Positions 22,533 to 30,782 of a DNA stretch of 36,155 nt are shown here, piece after piece. How positions within the stretch are numbered: position 1 is the stretch's first letter; each line of letters begins with the position of its first letter. Below the pieces are notes generated by a model that was not told where the DNA came from, did not search any database, and saw only the letters and a program-made list of their open reading frames with translations. Source of the stretch: a virus; the IMG/VR virus record IMGVR_UViG_3300017786_002261, positions 1-36,155 of that record, one strand, 5' to 3'. The position numbers and the translations under genes are program-made.

Positions 22533-23650
22533 AATCCGTGTACCTTTTCCATTTCTTTTAACGTATCTGGTATTGCATCAAAGTATTCTTGGTCTGCATT
22601 AATAGGTACAATAAACCTAAAATGCTTATCACTTTTGTTTATCATAAAAGTAGTGCCAAAGTTTCCGCTGATATTCCAACCATCGATTGATAAATTCTGT
22701 CTTGCAAGTTCTATAACATTATTAACGTTATCCATATACTTGTAATTTTCTAAAACGTTTAAGTATTCGTCCATACACAATACACCTGACAGGGTCATAC
22801 TGTATGTGTGTCCATGTAACCACTTTCCGTCTTTTATTTTTTCATGTACTTTCTCATTAAACATAGCCATTGATAACGGAAAGAAGCCTCCTGTAATTGC
22901 CTTGCCCATTACAAATAGATCAGGCTTAACAGGTTGTTTACTCCAACCAAAGAAGTCTCCTGTTTTACCGCCACCCATAAACACATCATCTATGATTACG
23001 AGTACATCATGTTTGGCTTGTATCTCATTTACTTTATTCCAAACGTCATACCCATAAGGTGATATATCTTGATCATGTGGACAAGTTTCTACAACGATAC
23101 AAGCAACATCGTCCCAATCAACTTCCTGTTCTAAATTATTGCGTGATAATTTAATTACGTTTTGATATGGATCCATTCCGTAGTATGCACTTTGAAAGTG
23201 TACATCTCCAACACTCATTGACAGTAAAGTTGATCCATGATACGCATCGTCAAATGATACTATTTTCTTTCTAGTATTTCCACATCTTTGATGATATGCA
23301 AAGGCTAACTTGATAGCAACTTCTACTCCGTCACTTCCTGATAATGCAAACACAGGTCTGTATCCATCGGTCATGTTATACAATCTGTTTGCTAAATCAA
23401 TGTGTGGTGAATTTACAGCTGGTCCTGAATGACCAAAAAACAAACTGTCACCTGTCTCGTGTTTGAATCCTTTCATTCTAGTACATACTTTATCAATGAT
23501 ACCATGGTCGTCATATCCTAGACTAAACGCACTATAATATAAAAGGTTGTCAATTAACTTGACTCCGTCTTTAATTGTGCCAAACTTCCAGTGTTCAGTG
23601 TCTACACTTACGTCAGTCTGTTGTCCTAGTATTAGTCCTTTATATTCCAT
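22529..23650 (-). CDS. Class III PLP aminotransferase, BioA-like
   Basis: A 373-residue fold-type I PLP enzyme. SGSDGVEVAIK (104-114) binds the cofactor phosphate, YHGSTLLSMSVGD (137-149) stacks on the ring, IIDDVFMGGGKTG (219-231) holds Asp221 for the ring nitrogen, and Lys250 in MGKAITGG forms the Schiff base. The YHGxTxxxMSVGD, KAITGG and HGHTYS elements are closest to DAPA aminotransferase (BioA) and related omega-aminotransferases rather than to glutamate-1-semialdehyde mutase. The substrate is unknown; an amino sugar or amino acid derivative is possible. It is coupled to a radical-SAM gene (1-base overlap) and an SDR gene (4 bases). Confidence 0.85.
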   Translation of the reverse strand: MEYKGLILGQQTDVSVDTEHWKFGTIKDGVKLIDNLLYYSAFSLGYDDHGIIDKVCTRMKGFKHETGDSLFFGHSGPAVNSPHIDLANRLYNMTDGYRPVFALSGSDGVEVAIKLAFAYHQRCGNTRKKIVSFDDAYHGSTLLSMSVGDVHFQSAYYGMDPYQNVIKLSRNNLEQEVDWDDVACIVVETCPHDQDISPYGYDVWNKVNEIQAKHDVLVIIDDVFMGGGKTGDFFGWSKQPVKPDLFVMGKAITGGFFPLSMAMFNEKVHEKIKDGKWLHGHTYSMTLSGVLCMDEYLNVLENYKYMDNVNNVIELARQNLSIDGWNISGNFGTTFMINKSDKHFRFIVPINADQEYFDAIPDTLKEMEKVHGL

Positions 23651-24954
23651 TACATATATCTCCCAAGCTCTGGAAATGTTTTTCTAAAGTCTGTTTCACG
23701 TCTTTCATCTGTTATCTTTAAGTATTCTTGTAGTGCAGGAAGTTTGTTTCCCCAATCATCTTGCATCATGTATTTAATTAGTCCTCTCCAACGTTGAGCA
23801 CCGTATGGGTGTTGATTAAATTCTAAATTAAACTTCTGTCTGTCAATAAAATTTTCAATCTTTTGTTTAGCCCATAGTTTTGCTTCTTGTGGTAGTACTT
23901 GTACATTTAGGTACGATGGCAAATAAACCAAATGCGTTCCTATGATTCCGCCGCCAAACATTGATGGATTAATCTTGCTAAAGCCTTGATCCATTTTCCA
24001 TTCAGCTAATTCATCTATGTAACCTACGTTTAATAATTGTATTGCACAGGCAATATTGATAACCGTATTATCCTTTGTATTTTGATCTAATCTCTTTAAG
24101 TTGGTTTCAACGTCCGACCACTTGCTTGGGTAACGTATATAATCATTACGTTCACCATATGCGTCAATGCTAAAATTAAAACGTACTTCCTTAAAATGAT
24201 CCCATAGTTTAAATAACTTGTCTGGTAATTCTAATCCATTTGAATTATATCGTAGGTTGCAATTTTTTGCATATCCTTCGTCGACCATAAACTCTAATAT
24301 TTTATAATGTTCAGGTATTAGTAACGGTTCTCCGCCTGCAAAGTACAGTTCTTGTATATGCTGTGCCTGGTCTTTCATTGAATCTATAAACGATCCTTTT
24401 TTATACCAGGTATAATCATATTGATCGTCCCAACCTTGGTCAGCAACTAGGTCCTTGTTCTTATACTGCGGATACTGTAGTTTCCATTCTTTAATCCAAC
24501 TTGAACTATCATGTGGACTACACATAACGCATTTCAATTGGCATAGGTTACCTAAACGTAAATCAAAGTAAGGAATGTTTACAGGTGCAGTACCATCTTC
24601 CTTTGTACTTGCAATAAGTTTATCAAAGTCTAAACGTTCTTTCCATTCTGCACTTTCCCATTGGCGTTTACTTGAAATACCTTTTGCTTCTTCATTAAAG
24701 CATTTAGTACAACTAGCAGGTATTTCGCCATTGAGCATTTGAAGTCTTGTTCTTCTCATGTGTTCGCTGTTCCATACTTCTTCTATTGTATGGTCACGTA
24801 GGTTCATAGCAATACCATCTTTCTTAACAAGTCCTGCTGTCTTTTCATCTTGTTTACCCGCACCACTGGCATTGGCAGTACAGCAAACTCTAACATCTCC
24901 GTTAGGTCGTGTCGCTAAATGTATCCAGGGTAGTGGGCAAAATGTTTTACTCAT
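23650..24954 (-). CDS. Radical SAM protein with N-terminal twitch domain (type C, complete)
   Basis: A 434-residue protein, the most canonical member of this class here. The N-terminal auxiliary domain has Cys6 in FCPLPWIH, Cys24-Cys25 in GDVRVCC, and Cys82 and Cys85 in CTKC. The SAM cluster lies at Cys138, Cys142 and Cys145 (CQLKCVMC), and AGGEPLL follows. The C-terminal 150 residues are helical, ending in DFRKTFPELG. It is closely similar in layout to the partial protein at the window end (34,994). It is placed between hemC and the aminotransferase gene with 4- and 1-base overlaps. Function unknown. Confidence 0.88.
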   Translation of the reverse strand: MSKTFCPLPWIHLATRPNGDVRVCCTANASGAGKQDEKTAGLVKKDGIAMNLRDHTIEEVWNSEHMRRTRLQMLNGEIPASCTKCFNEEAKGISSKRQWESAEWKERLDFDKLIASTKEDGTAPVNIPYFDLRLGNLCQLKCVMCSPHDSSSWIKEWKLQYPQYKNKDLVADQGWDDQYDYTWYKKGSFIDSMKDQAQHIQELYFAGGEPLLIPEHYKILEFMVDEGYAKNCNLRYNSNGLELPDKLFKLWDHFKEVRFNFSIDAYGERNDYIRYPSKWSDVETNLKRLDQNTKDNTVINIACAIQLLNVGYIDELAEWKMDQGFSKINPSMFGGGIIGTHLVYLPSYLNVQVLPQEAKLWAKQKIENFIDRQKFNLEFNQHPYGAQRWRGLIKYMMQDDWGNKLPALQEYLKITDERRETDFRKTFPELGRYM

Positions 24955-25790
24955 TTTATTGCTAATCCTACTTGTTCACCTATTTGTTTATATTCCAATA
25001 TCTTTCCTGTAACTGTAGACTGCTTCATGTTTTCGTAGTTGATTCCTTTTAGTGTAATACAATCTCCTACTACCTGTGCAAGTACTCCTACTGCACTATG
25101 ACAATCACCGTCTAAGAACTTCAATGCTGTACGTTCTGCTAATACACTATAAAATGTATCCAAGTGGTTTATTTGCCTTACTAGAGCTGTGTAAGGGCTC
25201 ATAGTACGTGTCTGTACAGCAATAACACCTTGTCCAACCGCTGGTAACATTTTATCAAAGTCAAATGTATGTGTTATATATTTTTCTAATCCTAGTATTT
25301 CAAGTCCTGCTCTTGCCAAAATAATGGCATCATAATCACCGTCATTTAATTTCTTAATGCGTGTTGCAATATTTCCTCTGAGATGTTTTATCTCAAAGTC
25401 TACCTTAAAGTTATTTTTAAGTTGTGCTATTCTTCTTGGACTACCTGTTCCTACTCTTGCACCTGGAAAGAATTTACCCAAGTAACAATCTCTTGGATCG
25501 TTACGTTTTAATACTGCCGCAAGTATTAACTCTTTTGGCATTACAGTTGGTAAGTCCTTTGTGCTGTGTACAGCTACATCAACAGCACCATTATACAATT
25601 CATCTTCTATGCGTTTACAAAATACTCCTTTGCCACCTATGTCAGCAATAACTTTATCTTCGTGGATATCTCCATCTGATTTGATTGGAACAATTTCTAC
25701 AGTACAGTTTAGTTGTTCTAATTTTCTAGTTACTATTTCTGCCATTGACAATGCTAGTTCACTACCTCTAACTCCTACCCTTACTTTCAT
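24951..25790 (-). CDS. hemC: Hydroxymethylbilane synthase (porphobilinogen deaminase)
   Basis: HemC joins four porphobilinogen units into hydroxymethylbilane, the precursor of all tetrapyrroles (heme, chlorophyll, B12). All key residues are present: the RGSELAL start (8-14), catalytic Asp79 in VHSTKDLP, the substrate-binding pair Arg119-Arg120 in GTGSPRRIAQL, LRGNIATR (137-144), LPAVGQG (182-188) and the dipyrromethane-cofactor Cys230 in DGDCHSAVG. At 279 residues it is about 30 shorter than the E. coli enzyme, mostly at the C-terminus. The protein should be active. It is coupled by 4-base overlaps to the methyltransferase-like and radical-SAM genes. No other tetrapyrrole gene is visible in the window, so its purpose here is open. 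Confidence 0.95.
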   Translation of the reverse strand: MKVRVGVRGSELALSMAEIVTRKLEQLNCTVEIVPIKSDGDIHEDKVIADIGGKGVFCKRIEDELYNGAVDVAVHSTKDLPTVMPKELILAAVLKRNDPRDCYLGKFFPGARVGTGSPRRIAQLKNNFKVDFEIKHLRGNIATRIKKLNDGDYDAIILARAGLEILGLEKYITHTFDFDKMLPAVGQGVIAVQTRTMSPYTALVRQINHLDTFYSVLAERTALKFLDGDCHSAVGVLAQVVGDCITLKGINYENMKQSTVTGKILEYKQIGEQVGLAIK

Positions 25791-26395
25791 TTGTTTTTCC
25801 TTCCAACTAACATATACCTTGTATACTTAGGCAGTTCAAGTTCTGCTTTTTCAGATACATTTAATTTACTTTTCCATTCAAACTCTTTAAGGTCCTTGCT
25901 ACAGTTTACGTGTTCATCTAATTCAAAGTAATTGTTACTTTGTAAAATAATTTGTGCTCCATCTGGTACTCTGTCTAACCAAGTGTTGTATTGTTCTTGT
26001 GTGATGTGTTCACAGCTTGTATTGATAACAAAGTAAGGCTCTCTAGTATATTCATATTCACACATATCAGCAGTTACACTTTCAAACTTACCTTCCATCT
26101 CATAACGTTTGTTCATTGTACTTGCTATTTCTTTACACTTAGGATCTATGTCAATGCTTGTTATGTGTTTGCAACCTAGTTCACTATTGAACATCATACA
26201 AGCTAGTACTCCGTTCCAACCGCCATGTATTACAAACTCTGCATTTCTAATAGACTTGTGTTTTTCAAGTGCTTCAATTAGCCAGAGCTTACTTTTAATC
26301 TGACCGTCCCAGAAACTCTCAAGTGTACGTTCTTTATTTTCGCTGTTACGTATTGCGTCCATCCAGAACTTTATATCGTGTATATCTATTTTCAT
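25787..26395 (-). CDS. Small SAM-dependent methyltransferase-like protein
   Basis: A 202-residue protein. FVIHGGWNGVLACMM (54-68) resembles the glycine-rich SAM loop of class I methyltransferases, with ITSIDIDPKC (78-87) giving the acidic residue that binds the ribose. TADMCEYEY and YFVINTSCEHI resemble motifs III and IV. The Gly-rich loop is non-standard (GGWNG rather than GxGxG). The target is unknown. It overlaps hemC by 4 bases and the exported-protein gene by 1 base. Confidence 0.68.
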   Translation of the reverse strand: MKIDIHDIKFWMDAIRNSENKERTLESFWDGQIKSKLWLIEALEKHKSIRNAEFVIHGGWNGVLACMMFNSELGCKHITSIDIDPKCKEIASTMNKRYEMEGKFESVTADMCEYEYTREPYFVINTSCEHITQEQYNTWLDRVPDGAQIILQSNNYFELDEHVNCSKDLKEFEWKSKLNVSEKAELELPKYTRYMLVGRKNK

Positions 26396-26784
26396 TAAAA
26401 GCCTATTCTTATTCCTATACTGTGATTATCTCTAATAACATCATAATTATAAACAACATTATACGTATGCCATATGGATCTATATTTCTCAGGTATCATC
26501 TTTGTTGCTTCATAGTGTGCAAATCCTCTAGCAATAAAATAAGTTATAACTTGAAACTCATTTGGGTGCTTACCTAATATTTTATTCTTTTCATAATAGT
26601 TGTCATTGTTTGCTATTTCTAAAGTCTGTAACATATCTATTGTTTGTAATATATTAAAAGCAATGATACCTGCCTTATCAGTTTCTGTTAAAGGTTCTTT
26701 GTAAAACTGTTTTAAATCTAATGCTTTACTGTCTCCTACCGAAACTATAATACACATAAAAATTGCTACTAATAATAATCTCAT
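26395..26784 (-). CDS. Small exported or membrane-anchored protein of unknown function
   Basis: A 129-residue protein with an N-terminal signal-like sequence: MR, then LLLVAIFMCIIVSVG, with a probable cleavage after about residue 21 (SKA). A second hydrophobic segment lies near residues 39-50 (GIIAFNILQTID), and YEKNKILGKHPNEF near residue 64 resembles a motif of small bacterial membrane proteins. It is the only clearly exported product in this otherwise cytosolic operon. It is coupled on both sides (1 and 4 bases). Function unknown; an envelope role is inferred from the signal only. Confidence 0.65.
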   Translation of the reverse strand: MRLLLVAIFMCIIVSVGDSKALDLKQFYKEPLTETDKAGIIAFNILQTIDMLQTLEIANNDNYYEKNKILGKHPNEFQVITYFIARGFAHYEATKMIPEKYRSIWHTYNVVYNYDVIRDNHSIGIRIGF

Positions 26785-27527
26785 TTTCTAACTTTCTTAT
26801 TATACTCCAATGCTTCTTGTAACAAAGTTAAGTCAACGCCGTTTTGTTTTGCAGTATAAATTATTGCTTGTATGTCTTTAGGAAAACAATGACCACCAAA
26901 GCCTCTTTCCTCTGTAACTTCTGTGTGGCTTGAACCTATTCGTCTATCTTTTCCTACACCTTCAGCAACCTTATCATAGTCTACACCTGTAGCTTTACAC
27001 AGATCATAAACTTGATTAAAGAAAGCAACCTTGTTTGCTAGAAAACTGTTGCGGAAATATTTAACAAGTATTAATTCTTCTGCTTTATTGTAAAGGTTAA
27101 TTGTTGGCGTACCAAACATAGTTACTAATATTGTACTCCAAAACTGTGTGTTACCTTCTGCTAACATAAAATATTCTGAATTAGCTAAATCTTCTGTTGC
27201 TGTTTTGTTTCTTAAAAACTCCGGACTAAATGTAATATCATGTTTGGGGAAGTCTTGTTTTATTGCCTTCCAACCTTCTAAACTTATTGTGCTTTTAATT
27301 ATTATAGGCACGTTAGGTACTCTGCTTATTACATCATACACAGAGTTTACTATACAAGCACCATTTTCAAATGATGGTGTTGCTGTACATATGATTACTC
27401 CGTCTATGTCCTTGCTTATATCGTTATAGCCCTTCATTGGATCGTATATCTCAACATCAAAGGAAGGTCTTAGATATGTTTCATGTGCTTTTCCTACTGT
27501 TCCATATCCTGCTACTAATATTTTCAT
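26781..27527 (-). CDS. Truncated UDP-glucose/GDP-mannose dehydrogenase-like protein
   Basis: The family oxidises nucleotide sugars to uronic acids in two NAD steps. This 248-residue protein has the NAD loop VAGYGTVGKAH (5-15), FSPEFLRN in the middle and the catalytic Cys214 in GFGGHCFPKD. It then ends soon after the central helix, so the C-terminal UDP-sugar-binding domain, present in the usual ~430-residue enzymes, is missing. It may act on a different substrate or pair with another subunit. A second, longer member of the family starts this operon. Overlaps of 4 bases link it to its neighbours on both sides. Confidence 0.82.
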   Translation of the reverse strand: MKILVAGYGTVGKAHETYLRPSFDVEIYDPMKGYNDISKDIDGVIICTATPSFENGACIVNSVYDVISRVPNVPIIIKSTISLEGWKAIKQDFPKHDITFSPEFLRNKTATEDLANSEYFMLAEGNTQFWSTILVTMFGTPTINLYNKAEELILVKYFRNSFLANKVAFFNQVYDLCKATGVDYDKVAEGVGKDRRIGSSHTEVTEERGFGGHCFPKDIQAIIYTAKQNGVDLTLLQEALEYNKKVRK

Positions 27528-28516
27528 GATCTCTCCACGAACTGTTCGTTTAATTTGTCAAAACTACCACATTGTTTTGAACACTCTTTAAGTCCTGTAC
27601 TGTTCCAACACCCTGCAATAAGATCAAAGTACCCACTTGCAAAGATACTTTTCAAGCTAGTGTCGTTTAAGTTTGGCCATATCTTAATTTTATTCAAATA
27701 GTCTATACGATTCTCGTGTGACGGTGGATAAAATTGTTGATCTAACCAACAACAAGGAGTAACTGTACCTAATGCACTTACGTATAACATACTGTCCTTA
27801 ACTGCTTTACAGTTTATGGTTGGTAATGTTTCTGCAGATGCTTGTTTTACTTTGCTGGTCATCTCTTTACTCTTTTGTGATGGATACAAAGTATCTATTT
27901 GTTGTCCTTGTTCATTTAACACAGCAAACTTTCCGTCTTTGAAACGTGTAGTGTGCTTGACAGAGAAGTTTTCCATACCTAAACGTTTAGATAGTTCTCT
28001 ACATTCATCTATCTGATGTTGATTATGTTCAAACACCAGCATATCCCATCTTGCTTTTCCACCTGCGTCTACAAAGGTCATAACATTGTGTATGATCTTC
28101 TTCCAGTCTGTGTTAATTCTATATTTTGCGTGTGTGTCTGCCAGACCATCTATGCCAAACACAACATTTACTTTTAATTTTGCTAATTCTTTCCACCATT
28201 TGTCTGTACGACCACTGCCGTTGGTGTGCATTTGTAATCCCATGTGAGGATTTGACTCACGTAGGTATTCATATATCTGTAGTGTGTCCTTTGCAACTAT
28301 AGGATCACCCAAGTTACCACACATTCCTAAATGATTTAACTGTTTAATAAAATCTACATCAAACCATTCCATAAATTTGTCAATGTTTATTTCATCTAAG
28401 CCCATGAAAGGATTTAACGGACCGCCATTCATTCTTCTAGCACACATAGGGCACTTTGCCTGACAGCGACTAGTCACTTCTAAATGAATTGCTCTTATAT
28501 CCGTTAGGTTATACAT
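27524..28516 (-). CDS. Radical SAM protein with C-terminal SPASM-like Cys cluster (type A)
   Basis: A 330-residue protein and the paralogue of the one at 16,974. The SAM cluster motif is Cys18, Cys22 and Cys25 (CQAKCPMC), GNLGDP replaces GGEP, and FVDAGGKARWDMLVFEHN is nearly shared with its relative. The C-terminal domain has Cys in LPTINCKAV, a Cys-Cys pair in VTPCCWLD, and Cys in AGCWN, KECSKQC, a SPASM-like set. It is followed at once by a hydroxylase-like gene on its 5' side (1-base overlap). Substrate unknown. Confidence 0.85.
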   Translation of the reverse strand: MYNLTDIRAIHLEVTSRCQAKCPMCARRMNGGPLNPFMGLDEINIDKFMEWFDVDFIKQLNHLGMCGNLGDPIVAKDTLQIYEYLRESNPHMGLQMHTNGSGRTDKWWKELAKLKVNVVFGIDGLADTHAKYRINTDWKKIIHNVMTFVDAGGKARWDMLVFEHNQHQIDECRELSKRLGMENFSVKHTTRFKDGKFAVLNEQGQQIDTLYPSQKSKEMTSKVKQASAETLPTINCKAVKDSMLYVSALGTVTPCCWLDQQFYPPSHENRIDYLNKIKIWPNLNDTSLKSIFASGYFDLIAGCWNSTGLKECSKQCGSFDKLNEQFVERS

Positions 28517-29133
28517 TACTTTTGATTGAACCTTCGCATTGTTGCTTCTATTGTTTCGTCATTGGCGGCAACATTTACTATTAGCCAGTAACTATCTGTA
28601 AAACTACTGTTGAACAAGTAGTGCATTTTCAAAGTATCTATGAAATACATTCTACCTACTTCCCAATGTAACTGTTGTCCTTCTAATATAAAATTAAACT
28701 GTGGAGGATTTACATTACGTAATGGCATTATTAATCTAAACGTATCAATGGCCTCTCCGCTGTAATCCCAATCCCTGTGTGGAGGAAAGAATCCACCTGG
28801 ACCAAATTTTAAAAAGTGTGTTCTGTAATAATGTCCTTCCCATGGTAATAACAAATCGTGTATCTGTTTGTTTAGTACAGGAGTTGCTTTGTTAAAGTCC
28901 TTTTCTCCGTACTCTGTACCATGCTCCTTGTTGTATTCATACAAGCTATCTAAATCAATACCATTAAAAGTACTGTCTGAACTTGTAACACTCAGTCCCC
29001 AACGATTAACATCTTTACGTGGGTTGTATTTTTGCCAGTCAAAGTCATTAGCCCAAGCAACCAGCATTTCTGCATCTGTTGTTGTTTCTAATTCTACTTG
29101 ATTTCCGAATTGGCTTAAATCTCTATAGTCCAT
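28516..29133 (-). CDS. Asp/Asn hydroxylase-like protein, 2-oxoglutarate Arg not evident
   Basis: A 205-residue beta-helix-type protein. Iron ligands His119 and Asp121 (PPHRDWD) and distal His171 (KMHYLFN) are present, with FGPGGFFPPH just before as in the aspartyl beta-hydroxylase superfamily. The Arg that follows the distal His by about 10 residues in the two other relatives in this island is missing (SSFTDSYWLIVNV). So the co-substrate contact is changed, or the protein binds a different molecule. It lies between two radical-SAM genes with overlaps of 1 and 11 bases. Function unknown. Confidence 0.7.
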   Translation of the reverse strand: MDYRDLSQFGNQVELETTTDAEMLVAWANDFDWQKYNPRKDVNRWGLSVTSSDSTFNGIDLDSLYEYNKEHGTEYGEKDFNKATPVLNKQIHDLLLPWEGHYYRTHFLKFGPGGFFPPHRDWDYSGEAIDTFRLIMPLRNVNPPQFNFILEGQQLHWEVGRMYFIDTLKMHYLFNSSFTDSYWLIVNVAANDETIEATMRRFNQK

Positions 29134-30100
29134 TACTATTACTTATCGTCCTTTCTTTTGGTATTTTGCTATCTGCACTACTAACACAGGTTGGAGTTAT
29201 GCACGGCATTGGTGCTTTAAACAGCTCAAATCCGTCGTCTAACGTGCCTAGAGGCTCATCATGGCAACTATATGCACGTTTTACTTCTCCGCCTGGTTCT
29301 CGTATAATACAGCTTTGATAACCAGCCCAACAGTTCCAACCTTTGAACTTGTTGAAGCCAAAAGCATTTAATCTTTCTGCTTGGTCAACCCAATACTCTA
29401 CTCCATTAACATCTTGTAACCGCATTTGTTTTTCATCTTGCTGACTGTCTTCTTGTAATATTTTCTTTTGGGCATCAGTATAACCACTAACGACAAAACT
29501 AGCGGTAGGATCAGACTGAGGCTTAAGAGTAACGTGAAGACCACGTTCAATGAATCGATTGCTTCTATCATAATATTCCTCCCAATGTTCAGGTACCATT
29601 ACCTGATTAATAGTGACACCAACATCATTATCCTGTAAGAATAATAACTTGTCACCAAATTCTTCTTCATTTGAAAACTCAGCATGGTAACTTGCAGTAA
29701 TGGTTCTTCTGTCCATAATGTGCGTTGCGTCGAGCCAGCGTTGCCACCAGCGTTTTGCAGGACTGCAATTACTTGTCATGTGTATGCTTAAATATTTGCT
29801 TTCATAATCCTCATAGTGTTTTACTAGATCTATAAATTTTTTATATGCTGTAGGTTCTCCGCCACTGAAACTAAAATGAAACTTGTCAAATCCATTTGCT
29901 CTTGCTTGACGTTTTATTTCATCTATTGCTCTAGTGTACACTTCAAATGGTCTGTGGTCAACTGTACTACTTCTAGCATACGGCCAACAATAGCTACAAT
30001 TATAGTTACAAAAACGTCCAAGGATCCAGCTTACGTTAAACACACCTTTGTCTAACATATTCTTATGTCCTAGTTTTGTAATATCCTTAAATGGTATCAT
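29123..30100 (-). CDS. Radical SAM protein with C-terminal Cys-rich domain (type B)
   Basis: A 325-residue protein, paralogue of the one at 21,075. The SAM motif is CNYNCSYC (Cys31, 35, 38) and SGGEPTA follows at 79-85. The C-terminal part has GWNCWAG (Cys257), Cys264, Cys279, Cys300 and Cys305, a plausible auxiliary-cluster set. The N-terminus (PFKDITKLGH) aligns with its paralogue, which supports the ATG used. It overlaps the glycosyltransferase-like gene by 14 bases and the hydroxylase-like gene by 11. Substrate unknown. Confidence 0.85.
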   Translation of the reverse strand: MIPFKDITKLGHKNMLDKGVFNVSWILGRFCNYNCSYCWPYARSSTVDHRPFEVYTRAIDEIKRQARANGFDKFHFSFSGGEPTAYKKFIDLVKHYEDYESKYLSIHMTSNCSPAKRWWQRWLDATHIMDRRTITASYHAEFSNEEEFGDKLLFLQDNDVGVTINQVMVPEHWEEYYDRSNRFIERGLHVTLKPQSDPTASFVVSGYTDAQKKILQEDSQQDEKQMRLQDVNGVEYWVDQAERLNAFGFNKFKGWNCWAGYQSCIIREPGGEVKRAYSCHDEPLGTLDDGFELFKAPMPCITPTCVSSADSKIPKERTISNSNGL

Positions 30101-30782
30101 TCATCTCGTCCATATGGAAACGTTCTTGTAACCAATCAAAATCATTTATTTTTGCTAGTAAGCTAGGTGCAGTCCTATTAGTATGACCAAAGTCACGACC
30201 GCTCCTAGCACCTCGTATACAAAATAGTCCGAACTCTTTTTCTTCTCCTTTTGTACACCATGCGTTGAGTCGTTGTTCTGTTTCTTCATTTTCTTGTCCT
30301 TGTATTACTTTGCTAGATAACTTAACACATTCTCTAAAAGCACTTTTCCAAGTACTAAACTCATCTGTGTTAAAACTAGTGATGTTACTCACGATTGGCA
30401 TAGCCTTGAATCTATCACTTATACTGGTAGTCATATCAGTACTGCTAACGTCTACGTTCATGGTGAGTCGTCTTGGTAGGAGTTTAACACCCCCATACCC
30501 GTAAACTAAATTGTTGATAGGATTCTGGCTACGCCAAACATGGACACAATCTAAATCATAATCACTTACTTTATGATCTAAATTGAATTCTGGTAATAAG
30601 TCTGCATCACCGTCAATGACCCAAAACATCTTTGTATGACATTTCTTTGCGGCCTTGATGTGTGCTTGGTGTATTCCTTTTACACCGTGAACTCTCTTTG
30701 TATTAGGATAACGTTCTAGTAAACGTTTATATCTTTCATCTGCGTCAGGTTCATTATAACTTATAAAAACTGCATCATACAT
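30087..30782 (-). CDS. Putative GT-A glycosyltransferase
   Basis: A 231-residue protein. It begins with a strand AVFISYNEPDADE, as many GT-A glycosyltransferases do, then RVHGVKGIHQAHIKAAKKC, and a DxD-type motif in WVIDGDADLL (Asp57-Asp59-Asp61) after a hydrophobic strand, where the metal and nucleotide sugar would bind. The C-terminal half has no recognised acceptor motif. It is short for the family. The gene is coupled to the SGNH-like gene (8 bases) and a radical-SAM gene (14 bases). Donor and acceptor are unknown. Confidence 0.6.
   Translation of the reverse strand: MYDAVFISYNEPDADERYKRLLERYPNTKRVHGVKGIHQAHIKAAKKCHTKMFWVIDGDADLLPEFNLDHKVSDYDLDCVHVWRSQNPINNLVYGYGGVKLLPRRLTMNVDVSSTDMTTSISDRFKAMPIVSNITSFNTDEFSTWKSAFRECVKLSSKVIQGQENEETEQRLNAWCTKGEEKEFGLFCIRGARSGRDFGHTNRTAPSLLAKINDFDWLQERFHMDEMNDTI

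Noticed and set aside
22529-23650. Reading the aminotransferase as glutamate-1-semialdehyde mutase (HemL) paired with HemC
   Set aside because: Its motifs (YHGSTLLSMSVGD, GKAITGG, HGHTYS) fit BioA/omega-aminotransferases, not the GSA mutase pattern, so a two-gene tetrapyrrole pathway is not supported.
16974-30100. A radical-SAM peptide-maturation (RiPP) cluster
   Set aside because: No short precursor gene with repeated or Cys-rich core, no precursor-recognition domain and no export system was found; coding density leaves almost no room for one.
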